A DNA stretch of 64,000 bases, from the NCBI RefSeq assembly GCF_001648175.1, contig NZ_CP015243.1, positions 1,612,001 through 1,676,000 on the forward strand. The letters run 5' to 3'. Shown here in pieces: positions 1 to 8,870 of this stretch. The translations under genes were made by a program, and so were the position numbers. The number at the start of each line of letters is the position of its first letter. Positions within the stretch are counted from its first letter, which is position 1. The DNA is from Halotalea alkalilenta. GTDB taxonomy: Bacteria; Pseudomonadota; Gammaproteobacteria; Pseudomonadales; Halomonadaceae. The notes under the pieces are model-generated. The model was not told the DNA's origin. It worked only from the letters and a program-made list of their open reading frames with translations, and did not search any database.

Positions 1-240
1 CCAGTGGCCGACGGGCAGCGTGTGGCCGGCACCTATCGGCGCTCGGTCATACTTGCCAGCGGCCGCTACGCGATGCTCGATGACGGCATGGGATTCAGCC
101 TGGTGCCGTGGCGGCCGGTGATCGAGCAGCGGCTGGGTCAGCAAATCACGGCAGTGGTGAGCGGCGTGAGCGTGTCATGGGCGATCGGACGACAGCGGGG
201 CCCGTCCTCGGATTGTAAGCGAGCGCAAATCCAGCTTTGA
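1..240 (+). CDS. Relaxase C-terminus (DUF3363), cut by window start
   Basis: The frame is open from the first base and ends with TGA at 238-240. The 79 visible residues match, by recall, the C-terminal end of DUF3363 relaxases, the mobilisation nucleases of Tn4371-like integrative and conjugative elements. Telltale stretches are GRYAMLDDGMGFSLVPWRP and a terminal WAIGRQRG. The HUH/nicking domain would lie outside the window to the left. Together with the integrase fragment near 8.5 kb it suggests that the left part of the window belongs to a conjugative element. No transfer genes follow it here. Confidence 0.72.
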   Translation, partial: PVADGQRVAGTYRRSVILASGRYAMLDDGMGFSLVPWRPVIEQRLGQQITAVVSGVSVSWAIGRQRGPSSDCKRAQIQL

Positions 241-312
241 GCGATAGATAGAAGTTATGCGCACCCGACGCCGGCAGCACCATTGAGGTCGAAGACCACA
301 CTCTAACTGGAC

Positions 313-1275
313 TTAAGACAATGACCCGACTGAATGTTCTTGCTGAACCGCATTCGCTATATCTACAAGGCGCTGCGTCATCCATTGCATCGCTGGATCG
401 GCCCCACTGCGAGCAGGCCAAGCGATTATCACGTCAAACGGTAAAACCATGACCGGCGGTTCAAACAATCGAAGCCTGGGGTATTCGGCATACCCCTCGG
501 CGATGCATGTTGGCACTGTCATGACCAAATCAGTGCGGGCAACTACCGCCGGCACGGCGATGAAATGGGGCAAAGTCAGCACAACTCGACGGCTGCGGCC
601 CAGTGCCGCCAACGCCGTATCTACAGCTCCTGGCACATGCCCTCTGTTGGATACAAGTGCATGCTCTTCACCCAGGAATGCTTCCAACGTTATTTCGCCC
701 ATCCCTAAACGCGGATGGTCAGCGCGTACCAACGATAGGTAATTTTCGGAAAACAGGATCTGGCTATGGCGGTAGCCACGCAGGCTGTAGCTGTCGCTGA
801 TTGCCAAGTCCGCTTCACGCGCAGCGAAACGTTCTTCCATGCGTTGATCAAAAGGCAGTATTTCTAGGACGATCCCCGGCGCGCTCCGCCGTAACTCGGT
901 TGCCAGTCTGGTAAGCACCACCAAAGCAGCGTAGTCATTGGCCAAGATGCGGAAATGACGCGTACTCGTTGCGGGATCGAACAGATTTGACTGCATGAAA
1001 ACGCGGCCGATTTCGTCGACCAGAGCCGAAACGCAAGGTCTGAGTTCGTCGGCACGCACCGTACGCAGCATGGCGTTGCCACGCCGCACCAGCAGTGGGT
1101 CATCAAGCACGCGTCGTAGCCGGGCCAAAGCTGCGCTGGTCGCCGGCTGACTCAGTCCCAGGCGCTGAGCAGCTCCCGAAACGCTACCTTCGGTGAGGAG
1201 TGCGTCGAGGGCTTTCAACAGGTTGAAGTCGAGGCTTGATATATCCATTGAGTGAATTCCGGAAATAGATGTCAT
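313..1275 (-). CDS. LysR-family regulator, NodD/PnbR-like
   Basis: A full-length LysR protein (320 aa): N-terminal winged HTH at about residues 12-70 (GAAQRLGLSQPATSAALARL) and a C-terminal effector-binding domain. The DFNLLKALDALL start is typical of the NodD/LinR/PnbR branch. Met10 (start 1248) is an equally good start and would begin MDISSLDFN. It is divergent from the Old Yellow Enzyme gene at 1347, with about 70 bp between, so it probably regulates that gene in response to an electrophile or aromatic. The effector is unknown. Confidence 0.88.
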   Translation of the reverse strand: MTSISGIHSMDISSLDFNLLKALDALLTEGSVSGAAQRLGLSQPATSAALARLRRVLDDPLLVRRGNAMLRTVRADELRPCVSALVDEIGRVFMQSNLFDPATSTRHFRILANDYAALVVLTRLATELRRSAPGIVLEILPFDQRMEERFAAREADLAISDSYSLRGYRHSQILFSENYLSLVRADHPRLGMGEITLEAFLGEEHALVSNRGHVPGAVDTALAALGRSRRVVLTLPHFIAVPAVVARTDLVMTVPTCIAEGYAEYPRLRLFEPPVMVLPFDVIIAWPARSGADPAMQWMTQRLVDIANAVQQEHSVGSLS

Positions 1276-1346
1276 TTATTTGATTTATAAGACATCTCGC
1301 CCCATCATCGCAACAGACCCTAGACTTAAATATCGAGAATTTTGCG

Positions 1347-2456
1347 ATGAACCCGTCCGACCCATCACCAGTCTCCGAACTGTTCCTCCCCTATTCACTG
1401 GGGCACACACATCTATCCAACCGCATCGTGATGGCGCCGATGACCCGTTCCCGGGCTGTGAGCAATGCGCCGGATGACAGCACAGTGACCTACTACGCAC
1501 AACGTGCGTCCGCTGGACTCATCATTACCGAGGGGACGGTGGTGTCCCCTCAGGGACGGGGGTTTCTTTGGACTCCGGGTATTTACTCAAAAGATCAGAT
1601 TGATGGCTGGAAGAAGGTGACCCACGCTGTCCATGAAGCGGGAGGAAAGATATTCGTGCAGCTGTGGCACGTGGGGCGGATGTCTCATGAGACGCTACAG
1701 GAGAATAACCAGGCACCGGTCACCTCCGTGGAATCACAGATCTTGAACTGGAAGGTCTTTGCATATGACGAGAAGGGCATTCCCGCGCAACTTGTCCCGA
1801 GCCGAGCGCGCGCGCTCGCGACCAGAGAAATACACGACATAACCGGTGACTTCGTGAGTGCAGCGAAGAACGCTATTTCCGCTGGCTTCGATGGAGTGGA
1901 AATACATGCTGCGAACGGCTACCTCTTCGACCAGTTCATCAATGGCGGCCTGAATACACGTAAGGATGAGTATGGAGGAAAGAGCATAGCCAATCGTCTG
2001 CGTTTCGTGTTGGAAGCCGTAGATGCTATAATCGAGGCCATTGGCAGTGATCGGGTCGGCGTCCGAATCTCCCCTTATGGACGCAATAACGATATGCCGC
2101 CATTCGATGATGAGCGGGAGACATTCTTGGCGCTAACTAGAGCGTTGGCGACGCGCGAAATTCTATACTTGCATATCAATGAAGGCGGCGAAGGAGAAAA
2201 TATTCAGGAGCATATCCGCGAACTGTTTCAAGGGTCACTTATTCTTTGTGGGCAGTACACCCGAGAACGTGCGCAGGCGGCTTTGGCTTCCGGTCGGGCC
2301 GACCTAATAGCCTTTGGGCGGCCTTTTATTGGCAACCCCGATCTCGTTGATCGCATGCGTAATGATTGGCCAGTTGTGGTGGCCGATCGCGCCACTTATT
2401 ACAGTGGTGGTGACGCTGGGTACATAGATTTCCCTCCATATGTAAGCTGCAAATAG
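1347..2456 (+). CDS. nemA: Old Yellow Enzyme family FMN ene-reductase (NemA-like)
   Basis: An NAD(P)H:flavin oxidoreductase of the OYE family, 369 aa with complete TIM-barrel length. The flavin-site start NRIVMAPMTRSRA (residues 25-37) and the substrate-anchoring His187/Asn190 pair in EIHAANGYL are visible; IAFGRPFIGNPDLV near the C-terminus is the usual phosphate-binding end. Such enzymes reduce activated C=C bonds in maleimides, enones and nitro-compounds. Expression is probably controlled by the divergent LysR gene. The exact substrate cannot be read from sequence; nemA is used in the family sense. Confidence 0.9.
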   Translation: MNPSDPSPVSELFLPYSLGHTHLSNRIVMAPMTRSRAVSNAPDDSTVTYYAQRASAGLIITEGTVVSPQGRGFLWTPGIYSKDQIDGWKKVTHAVHEAGGKIFVQLWHVGRMSHETLQENNQAPVTSVESQILNWKVFAYDEKGIPAQLVPSRARALATREIHDITGDFVSAAKNAISAGFDGVEIHAANGYLFDQFINGGLNTRKDEYGGKSIANRLRFVLEAVDAIIEAIGSDRVGVRISPYGRNNDMPPFDDERETFLALTRALATREILYLHINEGGEGENIQEHIRELFQGSLILCGQYTRERAQAALASGRADLIAFGRPFIGNPDLVDRMRNDWPVVVADRATYYSGGDAGYIDFPPYVSCK

Positions 2457-2549
2457 AAGTACTGCTAACTTAACTTCTAAATGATCGCTGGCAAGGTCTG
2501 CGCCAAAGCATGGCGTTCTTCCTGGAAAGACTTTTGATGGAAGACGAGG

Positions 2550-3180
2550 ATGGAATTACGTCACTTACGCAGCTTCCTGGCCGTCGCCGAAGAACTGCAC
2601 TTCGCCCGTGCGGCTGCATATCGAGCAATCGCCGCTGTCTCGCGCCATCAAGGAGTTGGGGGAAGAACTGGGCGTGGTGCTGTTCGCCCGCACCACGCGC
2701 AGCACCCGGTTGACGCGCGCGGGCGCGCTTTTTCAGGAACACGTGCCGCACGTGTTCGCCGCCTTGCAGCAGGCTAAGGACAACGTGAAGGCGGCGGCCA
2801 ACGGCTTCCATGGCCAGTTGTGCGTCGCATTGTCCGACGGCATTACGCCGTCGCGTCTTCCCACCCTGCTGGCGCTGTGCCGGCAGGAGGAGCCGGAAGT
2901 CGAAATTCGCTTGTTCGAGATGCCGCTATCGCTGCAGATTAAGGGGCTGCACGACGACCTGTGCGACGTTGCCTTCGCCCAGTCCGATGAGGTTGGAGAC
3001 GGCATCGTGGCTGAAACGATTTGGAGCGACCCGTTGATGTTGGCGGTGCAGGCCCGGCATGACTTGCTTCGGTACAAGCGGATTCCGTCGGTTTCGCGCG
3101 CCTCAACCACTACGCAGTCTGTACCACCATCGCGGAGGCCCAAGAAAAACAAATCAACGTTCGCACCACCTTACGGATAA
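2550..3180 (+). pseudogene. LysR-family regulator, frameshifted and 3'-truncated
   Basis: Translation starts [20 protein letters not shown] at 2550 and continues in another frame from about 2608 as [20 protein letters not shown]. Comparison with the related copy at 8087 shows that about 8 bp are missing between the two pieces (near 2605-2612), which shifts the frame inside the HTH. Family similarity stops around 3085 (YKRIP), where unrelated sequence is joined, so most of the effector domain is gone. By memory this LysR type (SDGITPSRLPTLLALCRQEE) is common in Tn4371-like elements. It cannot make a working regulator. Confidence 0.85.
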
Positions 3181-3196
3181 GCCGATGCAGTCGGTA

Positions 3197-4111
3197 CTAC
3201 GTGTGATCGCAAAGCCGTTCTGTAAGAAAGTCGACAAAGGCGCGGACACGGGCAGGAATGTTTGATCTACCGACGAAAACAGCATGAACCTCTTCGGCAT
3301 CACCGGGATTGAATTCCTGCAAGATCGGAACCAGCCTGCCGGCTTTTATTTTAGGGCCTACGAGAAATTCACCTAGCCGCACGATGCCCATTCCAAGTGT
3401 GGCAAGTTGCCCAAGCGTTTCTCCGCTGCTTGCTTCGATAGTGCCCTTTATGGGAAGCCATTCGATGCTCCCATTGATAAGAAATGGCCATGAAGTCTCG
3501 GCCCTACGAAAATTGAAACTCAAGCAATTATGGGAAAGTAGATCTTCCGGCCTGGTCGGCGTGCCGAATCGCGCAAGGTAATCAGGTGAAGCAGCGACCA
3601 CGCGCCTGACCTCGCCCAGTTTACGAGCGGTCAAACTGCTGTCAGGCAATTTACCGAACCGCACAGCGACATCCGCTTCACCCCCTGCAATGTCAGCGAT
3701 CGTTTCACTCAAAGAAATGTCGACCAAAATATGTGGATAGAGCGCAGCGAATTCCGGTAGCAATGGGACGACATGCAGTCGTCCATGGGAAAGCGAAGCG
3801 CTGACCCGCAATCGCCCTCGTGGGGCGCCTTGATCCGCGATCTGTTGCTCAGAATCATCCAAATCCTTCAGGATTCTTCGGGCGGCCTGCAGGTAAGCTT
3901 GCCCTTCAGCGGTGAGCGTCAGAGATCGAGTGCTTCTCAGGAGTAGACGCACCCCTAGTCTGGTCTCTGTGCGATCGATCGTTCTACTGATAGCAGACGG
4001 ACTGAGATTAAGCACGCGTCCCGCGTTGGAAAAACTGCCATGGTCCACGACGGCCGCGAAAACGACCAACTCGCGAGCACGGTCTGTATCAATATTATTT
4101 TCTGCGTTCAA
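3197..4111 (-). CDS. LysR-family regulator, CrgA/DmlR-like
   Basis: An intact 304-aa LysR protein. The HTH lies around residues 14-72 (GRVLNLSPSAISRTIDRTET), and the substrate domain has the features of the CrgA/DmlR group (GRLRVSASLSHGR, ADVAVRFGKLPDSSL). It starts at ATG 4111. No divergent partner is close: the next plus-strand gene begins at 4951. Its target is therefore unclear; the MFS gene is a candidate. Its 3' end abuts the truncated LysR at 2550-3180 tail to tail. Confidence 0.88.
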   Translation of the reverse strand: MNAENNIDTDRARELVVFAAVVDHGSFSNAGRVLNLSPSAISRTIDRTETRLGVRLLLRSTRSLTLTAEGQAYLQAARRILKDLDDSEQQIADQGAPRGRLRVSASLSHGRLHVVPLLPEFAALYPHILVDISLSETIADIAGGEADVAVRFGKLPDSSLTARKLGEVRRVVAASPDYLARFGTPTRPEDLLSHNCLSFNFRRAETSWPFLINGSIEWLPIKGTIEASSGETLGQLATLGMGIVRLGEFLVGPKIKAGRLVPILQEFNPGDAEEVHAVFVGRSNIPARVRAFVDFLTERLCDHT

Positions 4112-4950
4112 TGCAATTGTCCTTCAGTGTTCTGCACGATTCATGATCGAGCTCGGTAATTGATCATCAGGTTGGGCGCAATCCATTACCCACAATCAGC
4201 GCAAAAATTTTGTGCCGATGATAGCCCGTTCGTGCCGCTGCTGCAGCCAAAGCAGGCTTTGGGGCTTAACCCATCAAGACGCCCAATTAATGCGTTGAAT
4301 GCAAAGCGCTAGGGCCTAGCAGCGCCCTACATGTTTGGGTCAGGCATCCTTCCTCACATGAATTGAAAATCGCGCGCCGCACATGGATGGGTCCCTTTGG
4401 GGCGCTAAGGCCACGTTCGCCAATAGCACAATCTGGCAGATCAGCGCGTGCGCTTGCCGTTTGAGACCGTCCTTGTCCCGGTAGCGGATCTCCACTATGG
4501 GTCCCGATAGCCATGCCTCGCGGCCGGCAAGTCGGGTCCTGCGCCAGGCGATCAATCAACCGAGTTGCCAGCGTTCTCGTTCGATGGGAGCTATGGAGCC
4601 CTGCGATAACCCCGAATACCTACAGGCAACCTCGACAGGATCCCATCGTAGGTAAGGGGTGATCTTCTGATCCCTCCGATAGCCGCGTTGGGCCGGGCAG
4701 AGGCCGACCGTCAAAAAGCGTCGACCGCATTTTCGGCCCCATTGGTGGATCGGCGAAGCGTTGGGTTCTGAGTGGTAACAAGCGATATTTGCTCTCCACG
4801 CAAAGGTGCTTGACCTTGGCAAGGGGTTATCAGGCACATTCAGGGTCTATATGATTCACGTAATTCGTGATTTTAACGTAAATGTGGCTTTTCCTGACTG
4901 GGCACTGCTCCGTCAGACAACGCTTTTCTTTACATGATATGAGGTGTGTA
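4112..4950. other. Gene-poor gap (about 840 bp), no convincing gene
   Basis: Short minus-strand frames (for example 4340-4555 and 4556-4837) do not resemble any family I recognise, have no clear ribosome sites and overlap each other in different frames. The position between two LysR/MFS genes inside a zone of broken genes suggests decayed mobile-element sequence. An AT-rich stretch around 4850-4935 probably carries the promoter of the MFS gene. Confidence 0.4.
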
Positions 4951-6126
4951 GTGAAACCCAACTGGGGTCTTTTGGCGCTGGCAATCGGCGCTTTCGCGAT
5001 AGGCGTAACCGAATTTGGGCCTATGGGATTGCTGCCCGTTATCGCCAGTGATTTGAATGTATCGATCCCGGCTGCGGGCATGGTTGTCAGTGCCTACGCA
5101 TTTGGCGTCATGGTTGCGGCACCGCTCGTAACGCTAAGCACAAGTCGAGTTTCGCGCAGAGCGTTGCTGATGGCGATGTCCGCAATATTCATCCTCGGCA
5201 GTACTTGGTCTGCAGTATCAACTAGCTACGAGATGCTGATTCTGTCGCGGGTTTTTACATCTATTAATCATGGTGCTTTTTTTGGCGTCGGCTCTATAGT
5301 CGCCGCTGGCCTGGCTCCTCCAGGGCGTCGCGCGGCGGCCGTCGCAACGATGTTTATGGGGCTGACGCTTGCCAATATCATTGGCGTGCCAGCGGCTACC
5401 TGGGCAGGCGAACATCTGGGGTGGCGCGCGGTCTTCTGGGCAATTGCAGCTATCGGCGTGGTGCAGCTAATCGGGGTTCGCGTGGCGCTGCCTGATATTC
5501 CGGGCAGCAAGACGACCAATGTTCGGTCAGAACTTCGAGTCTTGATGCAGAAAAATGTCCTAACGCCACTGTTATTGACCGTTATGAGCAATAGCGCCGT
5601 ATTCACCGTGCTCACTTATATCGCTCCTATCTTCCAGGCCGAAGCAGCCGCCTCGGTCAACGTGGTCATGGTCATGTTGTTGATCGCCGGGATTGGAATG
5701 ACCGTTGGCAGCTGGCTCGGAGGAAAATTCGCAGATTTGTCGGTGGATAGAACAATCACCGGATCACTGCTCATCAACGTGCTCATGCTGGGTGCCTTTG
5801 CTGTGTTCATGTCGAACATCTATGTGAGTGCGGTCATCATCTTTGCTTGGGGCGCGGCGAGTTTTGCTCTTATTCCGCCCATTCAAGTGCGCATCATGTC
5901 GGCGGCGAGCGGAGCCCCGAGCCTGGCTTCCGCCGTCAATATTGGCGCATTTAATCTCGGCAACGCGATCGGCGCAGTGGTGGGCGGATGGGTCATCGGT
6001 GCCAACCTGGGCTATCCAGCCGTTGCCTCTACCGGCGCTGCGATCGCGATTATCAGCTTGATCATTGCAGTGCTCTCGCGCGGTGATAACTCATCGGTCG
6101 ATGCGGGCCAATTCATAGGCCACTAA
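4951..6126 (+). CDS. MFS efflux transporter, DHA1 family (AraJ/YdhP-like)
   Basis: About 391 aa with 12 predicted membrane segments. The first helices contain GVTEFGPMGLLPVIA, and the loop 2-3 region carries STSRVSRRALL, as in DHA1 drug/sugar efflux proteins of the AraJ/YdhP type. The GTG at 4951 is preferred because GAGG (4941-4944) sits 6 nt upstream; ATG codons at 4939 and 4882 extend the frame without a ribosome site. A universal stress protein gene follows 51 bp downstream on the same strand and may be co-transcribed. The substrate is unknown. Confidence 0.88.
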   Translation: MKPNWGLLALAIGAFAIGVTEFGPMGLLPVIASDLNVSIPAAGMVVSAYAFGVMVAAPLVTLSTSRVSRRALLMAMSAIFILGSTWSAVSTSYEMLILSRVFTSINHGAFFGVGSIVAAGLAPPGRRAAAVATMFMGLTLANIIGVPAATWAGEHLGWRAVFWAIAAIGVVQLIGVRVALPDIPGSKTTNVRSELRVLMQKNVLTPLLLTVMSNSAVFTVLTYIAPIFQAEAAASVNVVMVMLLIAGIGMTVGSWLGGKFADLSVDRTITGSLLINVLMLGAFAVFMSNIYVSAVIIFAWGAASFALIPPIQVRIMSAASGAPSLASAVNIGAFNLGNAIGAVVGGWVIGANLGYPAVASTGAAIAIISLIIAVLSRGDNSSVDAGQFIGH

Positions 6127-6177
6127 GAGACGCTTCGACCTATGAGGCGAAGAACGCCTATATCTAAGGAAATTCTC

Positions 6178-6630
6178 ATGTACAAGCATATTCTTCTTTC
6201 GACCGACGGTTCAGAAGTGGCCCAGAAGGGTATCGAACAGGGTCTATTACTGGCGCAGGGGCTCGGCGCCAAGGTAACGATAATTACCGTCACTGAGAAA
6301 CTCCATACCTATGCAGGGCCGGCCGGAGGCGCTGGGTGGGTCCCCGCACCCGATGAAATGGCCGAATATGAGGCCGGCCGAAAGAAGGCAGCCGAGAAGG
6401 TTATTGTCGACGCAAAGGAGGCAGCCGACCGACTCGGGATCCAAGCGCAGACATTGCATATTCCAGATGCGCTACCAGCCGAGACTATTGTGGCGACTGC
6501 ACAGGAGCGCGGTTGTGACCTGATCGCTATGTCATCACATGGTCGCCGTGGCCTTGATCGTCTGCTGCTGGGAAGCCAGACCTCGGAAGTCCTCGCCCAC
6601 AGCCCCGTAGCCGTCTTGGTTGTTCGCTAG
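6178..6630 (+). CDS. Universal stress protein, UspA family
   Basis: A 150-aa single Usp domain: N-terminal YKHILLSTDGSEVAQKG and C-terminal SSHGRRGLDRLLLGSQTSEV, which is the nucleotide-binding loop with its conserved Gly-Ser. The first position of that loop is Ser rather than Gly. Start chosen at ATG 6178 because AAGGAAATTCTC precedes it; an upstream ATG at 6142 lies in frame without a ribosome site. It follows the MFS gene closely and is probably a stress-survival accessory of that unit. Confidence 0.92.
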   Translation: MYKHILLSTDGSEVAQKGIEQGLLLAQGLGAKVTIITVTEKLHTYAGPAGGAGWVPAPDEMAEYEAGRKKAAEKVIVDAKEAADRLGIQAQTLHIPDALPAETIVATAQERGCDLIAMSSHGRRGLDRLLLGSQTSEVLAHSPVAVLVVR

Positions 6631-6741
6631 GCCGGCTATGCACATCTGGAAATCGGCGGGTCATTGATGAGGTGCTCCTCGCGCACGAGGGAGGATATTC
6701 TCGCAATCAAAAGTCCATGCACTCAAGCAGCGGAAATATTG

Positions 6742-7362
6742 ATGACTGGCCAAATAACATTGGATAAATCCATGAAAAACAGCACGAATTTGGAGCATTC
6801 GGCTTTTTTTGATGCGACGTCTTTGTCCCAGCGTTTTGTTGCCGATCTACTCGAAAAAGCTGACATCCGCATCAACGGCGACCGTCCCTGGGATATCCGC
6901 TTCAATGCCCATGGGGTAATCGAGCGGGCACTCGCGCGTGGCAATCTGGGGCTGGGCGAGAGCTACATGAGCGATGACTGGGACGCCGAGCGACTCGATG
7001 AATTTTTTCATCATTTGCTTCGCGCACGTCTGCCCGATCACATCAAGCCCCGCAAGCTTCTCTTCCATCACCTGCGCACGCGGATGTTCAATCGGCAGAC
7101 AGCCAAGCGTGCTTTCGAGGTTGGAAAGGTCCACTATGACCTAGGCAATCACTTCTTTGCGGCCATGCTCGACAAGCGTATGACCTATACGTGTGGTTAT
7201 TGGAAGAACGCCGATAACCTGGACCAAGCCCAGGAAGCCAAGCTGGATATTGTCTGCCGCAAACTCGAATTGGAACCCGGCATGCGAGTGCTCGACATTG
7301 GTTGCGGCTGGGGCAGCTTCATGGCGTATGCAGCCGAACACTATGCTCTGAGGGTAACACTG
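6742..7362 (+). pseudogene. cfa: Cyclopropane-fatty-acyl-phospholipid synthase, 3'-truncated
   Basis: About 205 residues of a Cfa-type SAM-dependent methyltransferase. The N-terminal lipid-binding region (GLGESYMSDDW) and the start of the methyltransferase fold are intact ([24 protein letters not shown], the SAM-binding motif). Similarity stops after HYALRVT at about 7360, roughly at the half-way point of the normal ~400-aa enzyme, and the frame runs into foreign sequence from an LLM oxidoreductase gene. An ATG at 6664 is also in frame. The catalytic C-terminal half is absent, so the product is not a working synthase. Confidence 0.88.
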
Positions 7363-8035
7363 TCGCCGACCCCCTTGAGAAAACGGCGGACTTGGCAGCG
7401 CATGCCGAGGCACTCGGATTTACGCGCTACTGGATCGCCGAGCACCACGGCCTGGCCGGAGTCGCTTCATCCGCCACTGCGGTCTTGATCAGCCATATCG
7501 CCGCCGCGACGAGAACAATCCGCGTGGGTGCAGGCGGAATCATGCTTCCCAATCACGCACCGCTCGTTGTGGCTGAGTAATTCGGAACGCTGGACGCACT
7601 CTATCCGGGTCGAATCGATCTCGGTCTTGGCCGTGCACCAGGCGGTGACGGACGCGTTATCCGCGCGCTACGCCGTACGCTGGAGAGCGACCCGAACACG
7701 TTCCCGTCGGACGTGGCCGAGCTTCGGAGTTACTTCGCCGATGACGGACAAACCGGGGTTGTAGCGATGCCCGGGGCGGGCGCGAAACCACAGATTTGGA
7801 TACTGGGTTCCAGCCTTAACGGCGCAATGCTGGCAGCGGCTCTCGGGCTGCGCTTCGCGTTCGCCTCCCATTTCGCACCGGATGTACTGGATCAGGCGCT
7901 GTCGACTTATCGCCGCGAATTTCGTCCCTCTGCGCTGCTCGCCGACCCCTATGCCGCAGCGGGGTTGAATGTCTATGCTGCCGATAGCGACGAGGAGGCT
8001 GAGCTGATCGCGTCATCGCAGCAGCAGTTTTCGGT
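7353..8035 (+). pseudogene. LLM-class flavin oxidoreductase (MsnO8-like), truncated both ends with internal stop
   Basis: From about 7353 the third frame encodes a luciferase-like monooxygenase. Visible pieces are [37 protein letters not shown] and, after the stop, [20 protein letters not shown] and [19 protein letters not shown]. The TAA at 7578-7580 replaces the invariant Gln of VAEQFGTL (a single C-to-T change would do it), and the frame is otherwise open. The first ~15 residues are lost at the junction with cfa. The C-terminal third is lost where a LysR gene begins at 8087. Confidence 0.87.
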
Positions 8036-8086
8036 CGAGCCTTCTCGTCCGTGCTGGCTCAATTCGAGAGTTAAGCAGGCAATGCG

Positions 8087-8402
8087 ATGGAATTGCGACA
8101 TTTACGATGTTTTCTGGCAGTTGCTGAAGAACTCCACTTTGCTCGGGCCGCGGAGCGGCTTCACATTGAACAGTCGCCGCTTTCGCGTGCCATTAAGGAA
8201 CTGGAAGAAGAACTGGGCGTGATGCTGTTCGCCCGTACTACGCGCAGCACACGGCTGACTCGCGCAGGCGCACTTTTCCTGGAGTACGTTCTGCGCATCT
8301 TCGCCGCCTTGCAGCAGGTACGTGACAGCGTCAAGGCTGCTGCCAACGGCTTTCGTGGTCAGTTGCGCATCGCTTTGTCCGACGGCATTACGCCATCGCG
8401 CA
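8087..8402 (+). pseudogene. LysR-family regulator, N-terminal fragment
   Basis: [20 protein letters not shown] starts a complete LysR HTH domain (residues 1-60) and the linker. Similarity ends at SDGITPSR (about 8400), where the frame enters MAKKLPTRPMA and stops at 8437. It is the same family as the broken copy at 2550-3180 (about 80 per cent identical by eye over the shared part), but diverged enough not to be a recent duplication. The effector domain is missing. An integrase fragment follows directly, in a different frame. Confidence 0.85.
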
Positions 8403-8444
8403 TGGCGAAGAAGTTGCCAACTCGGCCGATGGCGTAAAGGCGGC

Positions 8445-8745
8445 CCGATCGCGCCCTTCATTCCTAAGGACCGGGCGTTGTCGACAGCCGAGGTCCGGGT
8501 GGCCTTCCATCAGTTGGAGTCCATCGCGTCCTATCCGACCATCCGGCTGGCCTTGCGCCTGATTCTGCTGACGCTGGTGCGCAAGAGCCAACTGATCCAG
8601 GCCACCTGGGATGAGGTCAACAATGGGTGGACATGGTGGAGGCGTGGATCGATCGGCGCTCGCATGTGCCGAAGCGCGTGCCTGAGCAGGGGAGGAGGGT
8701 GGTGTGTACTTCCCCAATGGCGCGGACATCAGTCCATCGTGGCAT
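8445..8745 (+). pseudogene. Tyrosine integrase (P4-type) fragment
   Basis: The frame ending at 8747 contains KDRALSTAEVRVAFHQLESI and LRLILLTLVRKSQLIQATWD, the start of the catalytic domain of P4-type phage/ICE integrases around the first catalytic Arg (LVRKSQL). Similarity is lost after DEV at about 8625. The following 120 bp show short protein-like pieces in other frames (VYFPNGADISPSWHN) that look like another remnant. No His-x-x-Arg or Tyr motif remains, so it is inactive. Confidence 0.7.
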
Positions 8746-8870
8746 AATCGTTTTTGTGCAAAATTGAGTCAATATAACTAATTTTGTTCATTCATAATCG
8801 TTGTTCGCCAGGATGCTGCCTGCAAAACTATTTTTGAGCATCGACATCCCTCTTTACTCGGGAGCCCATC

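Noticed and set aside
4287..4837. Minus-strand frames between LysR and MFS genes
   Set aside because: No recognisable family, mutually overlapping in different frames and without ribosome sites.
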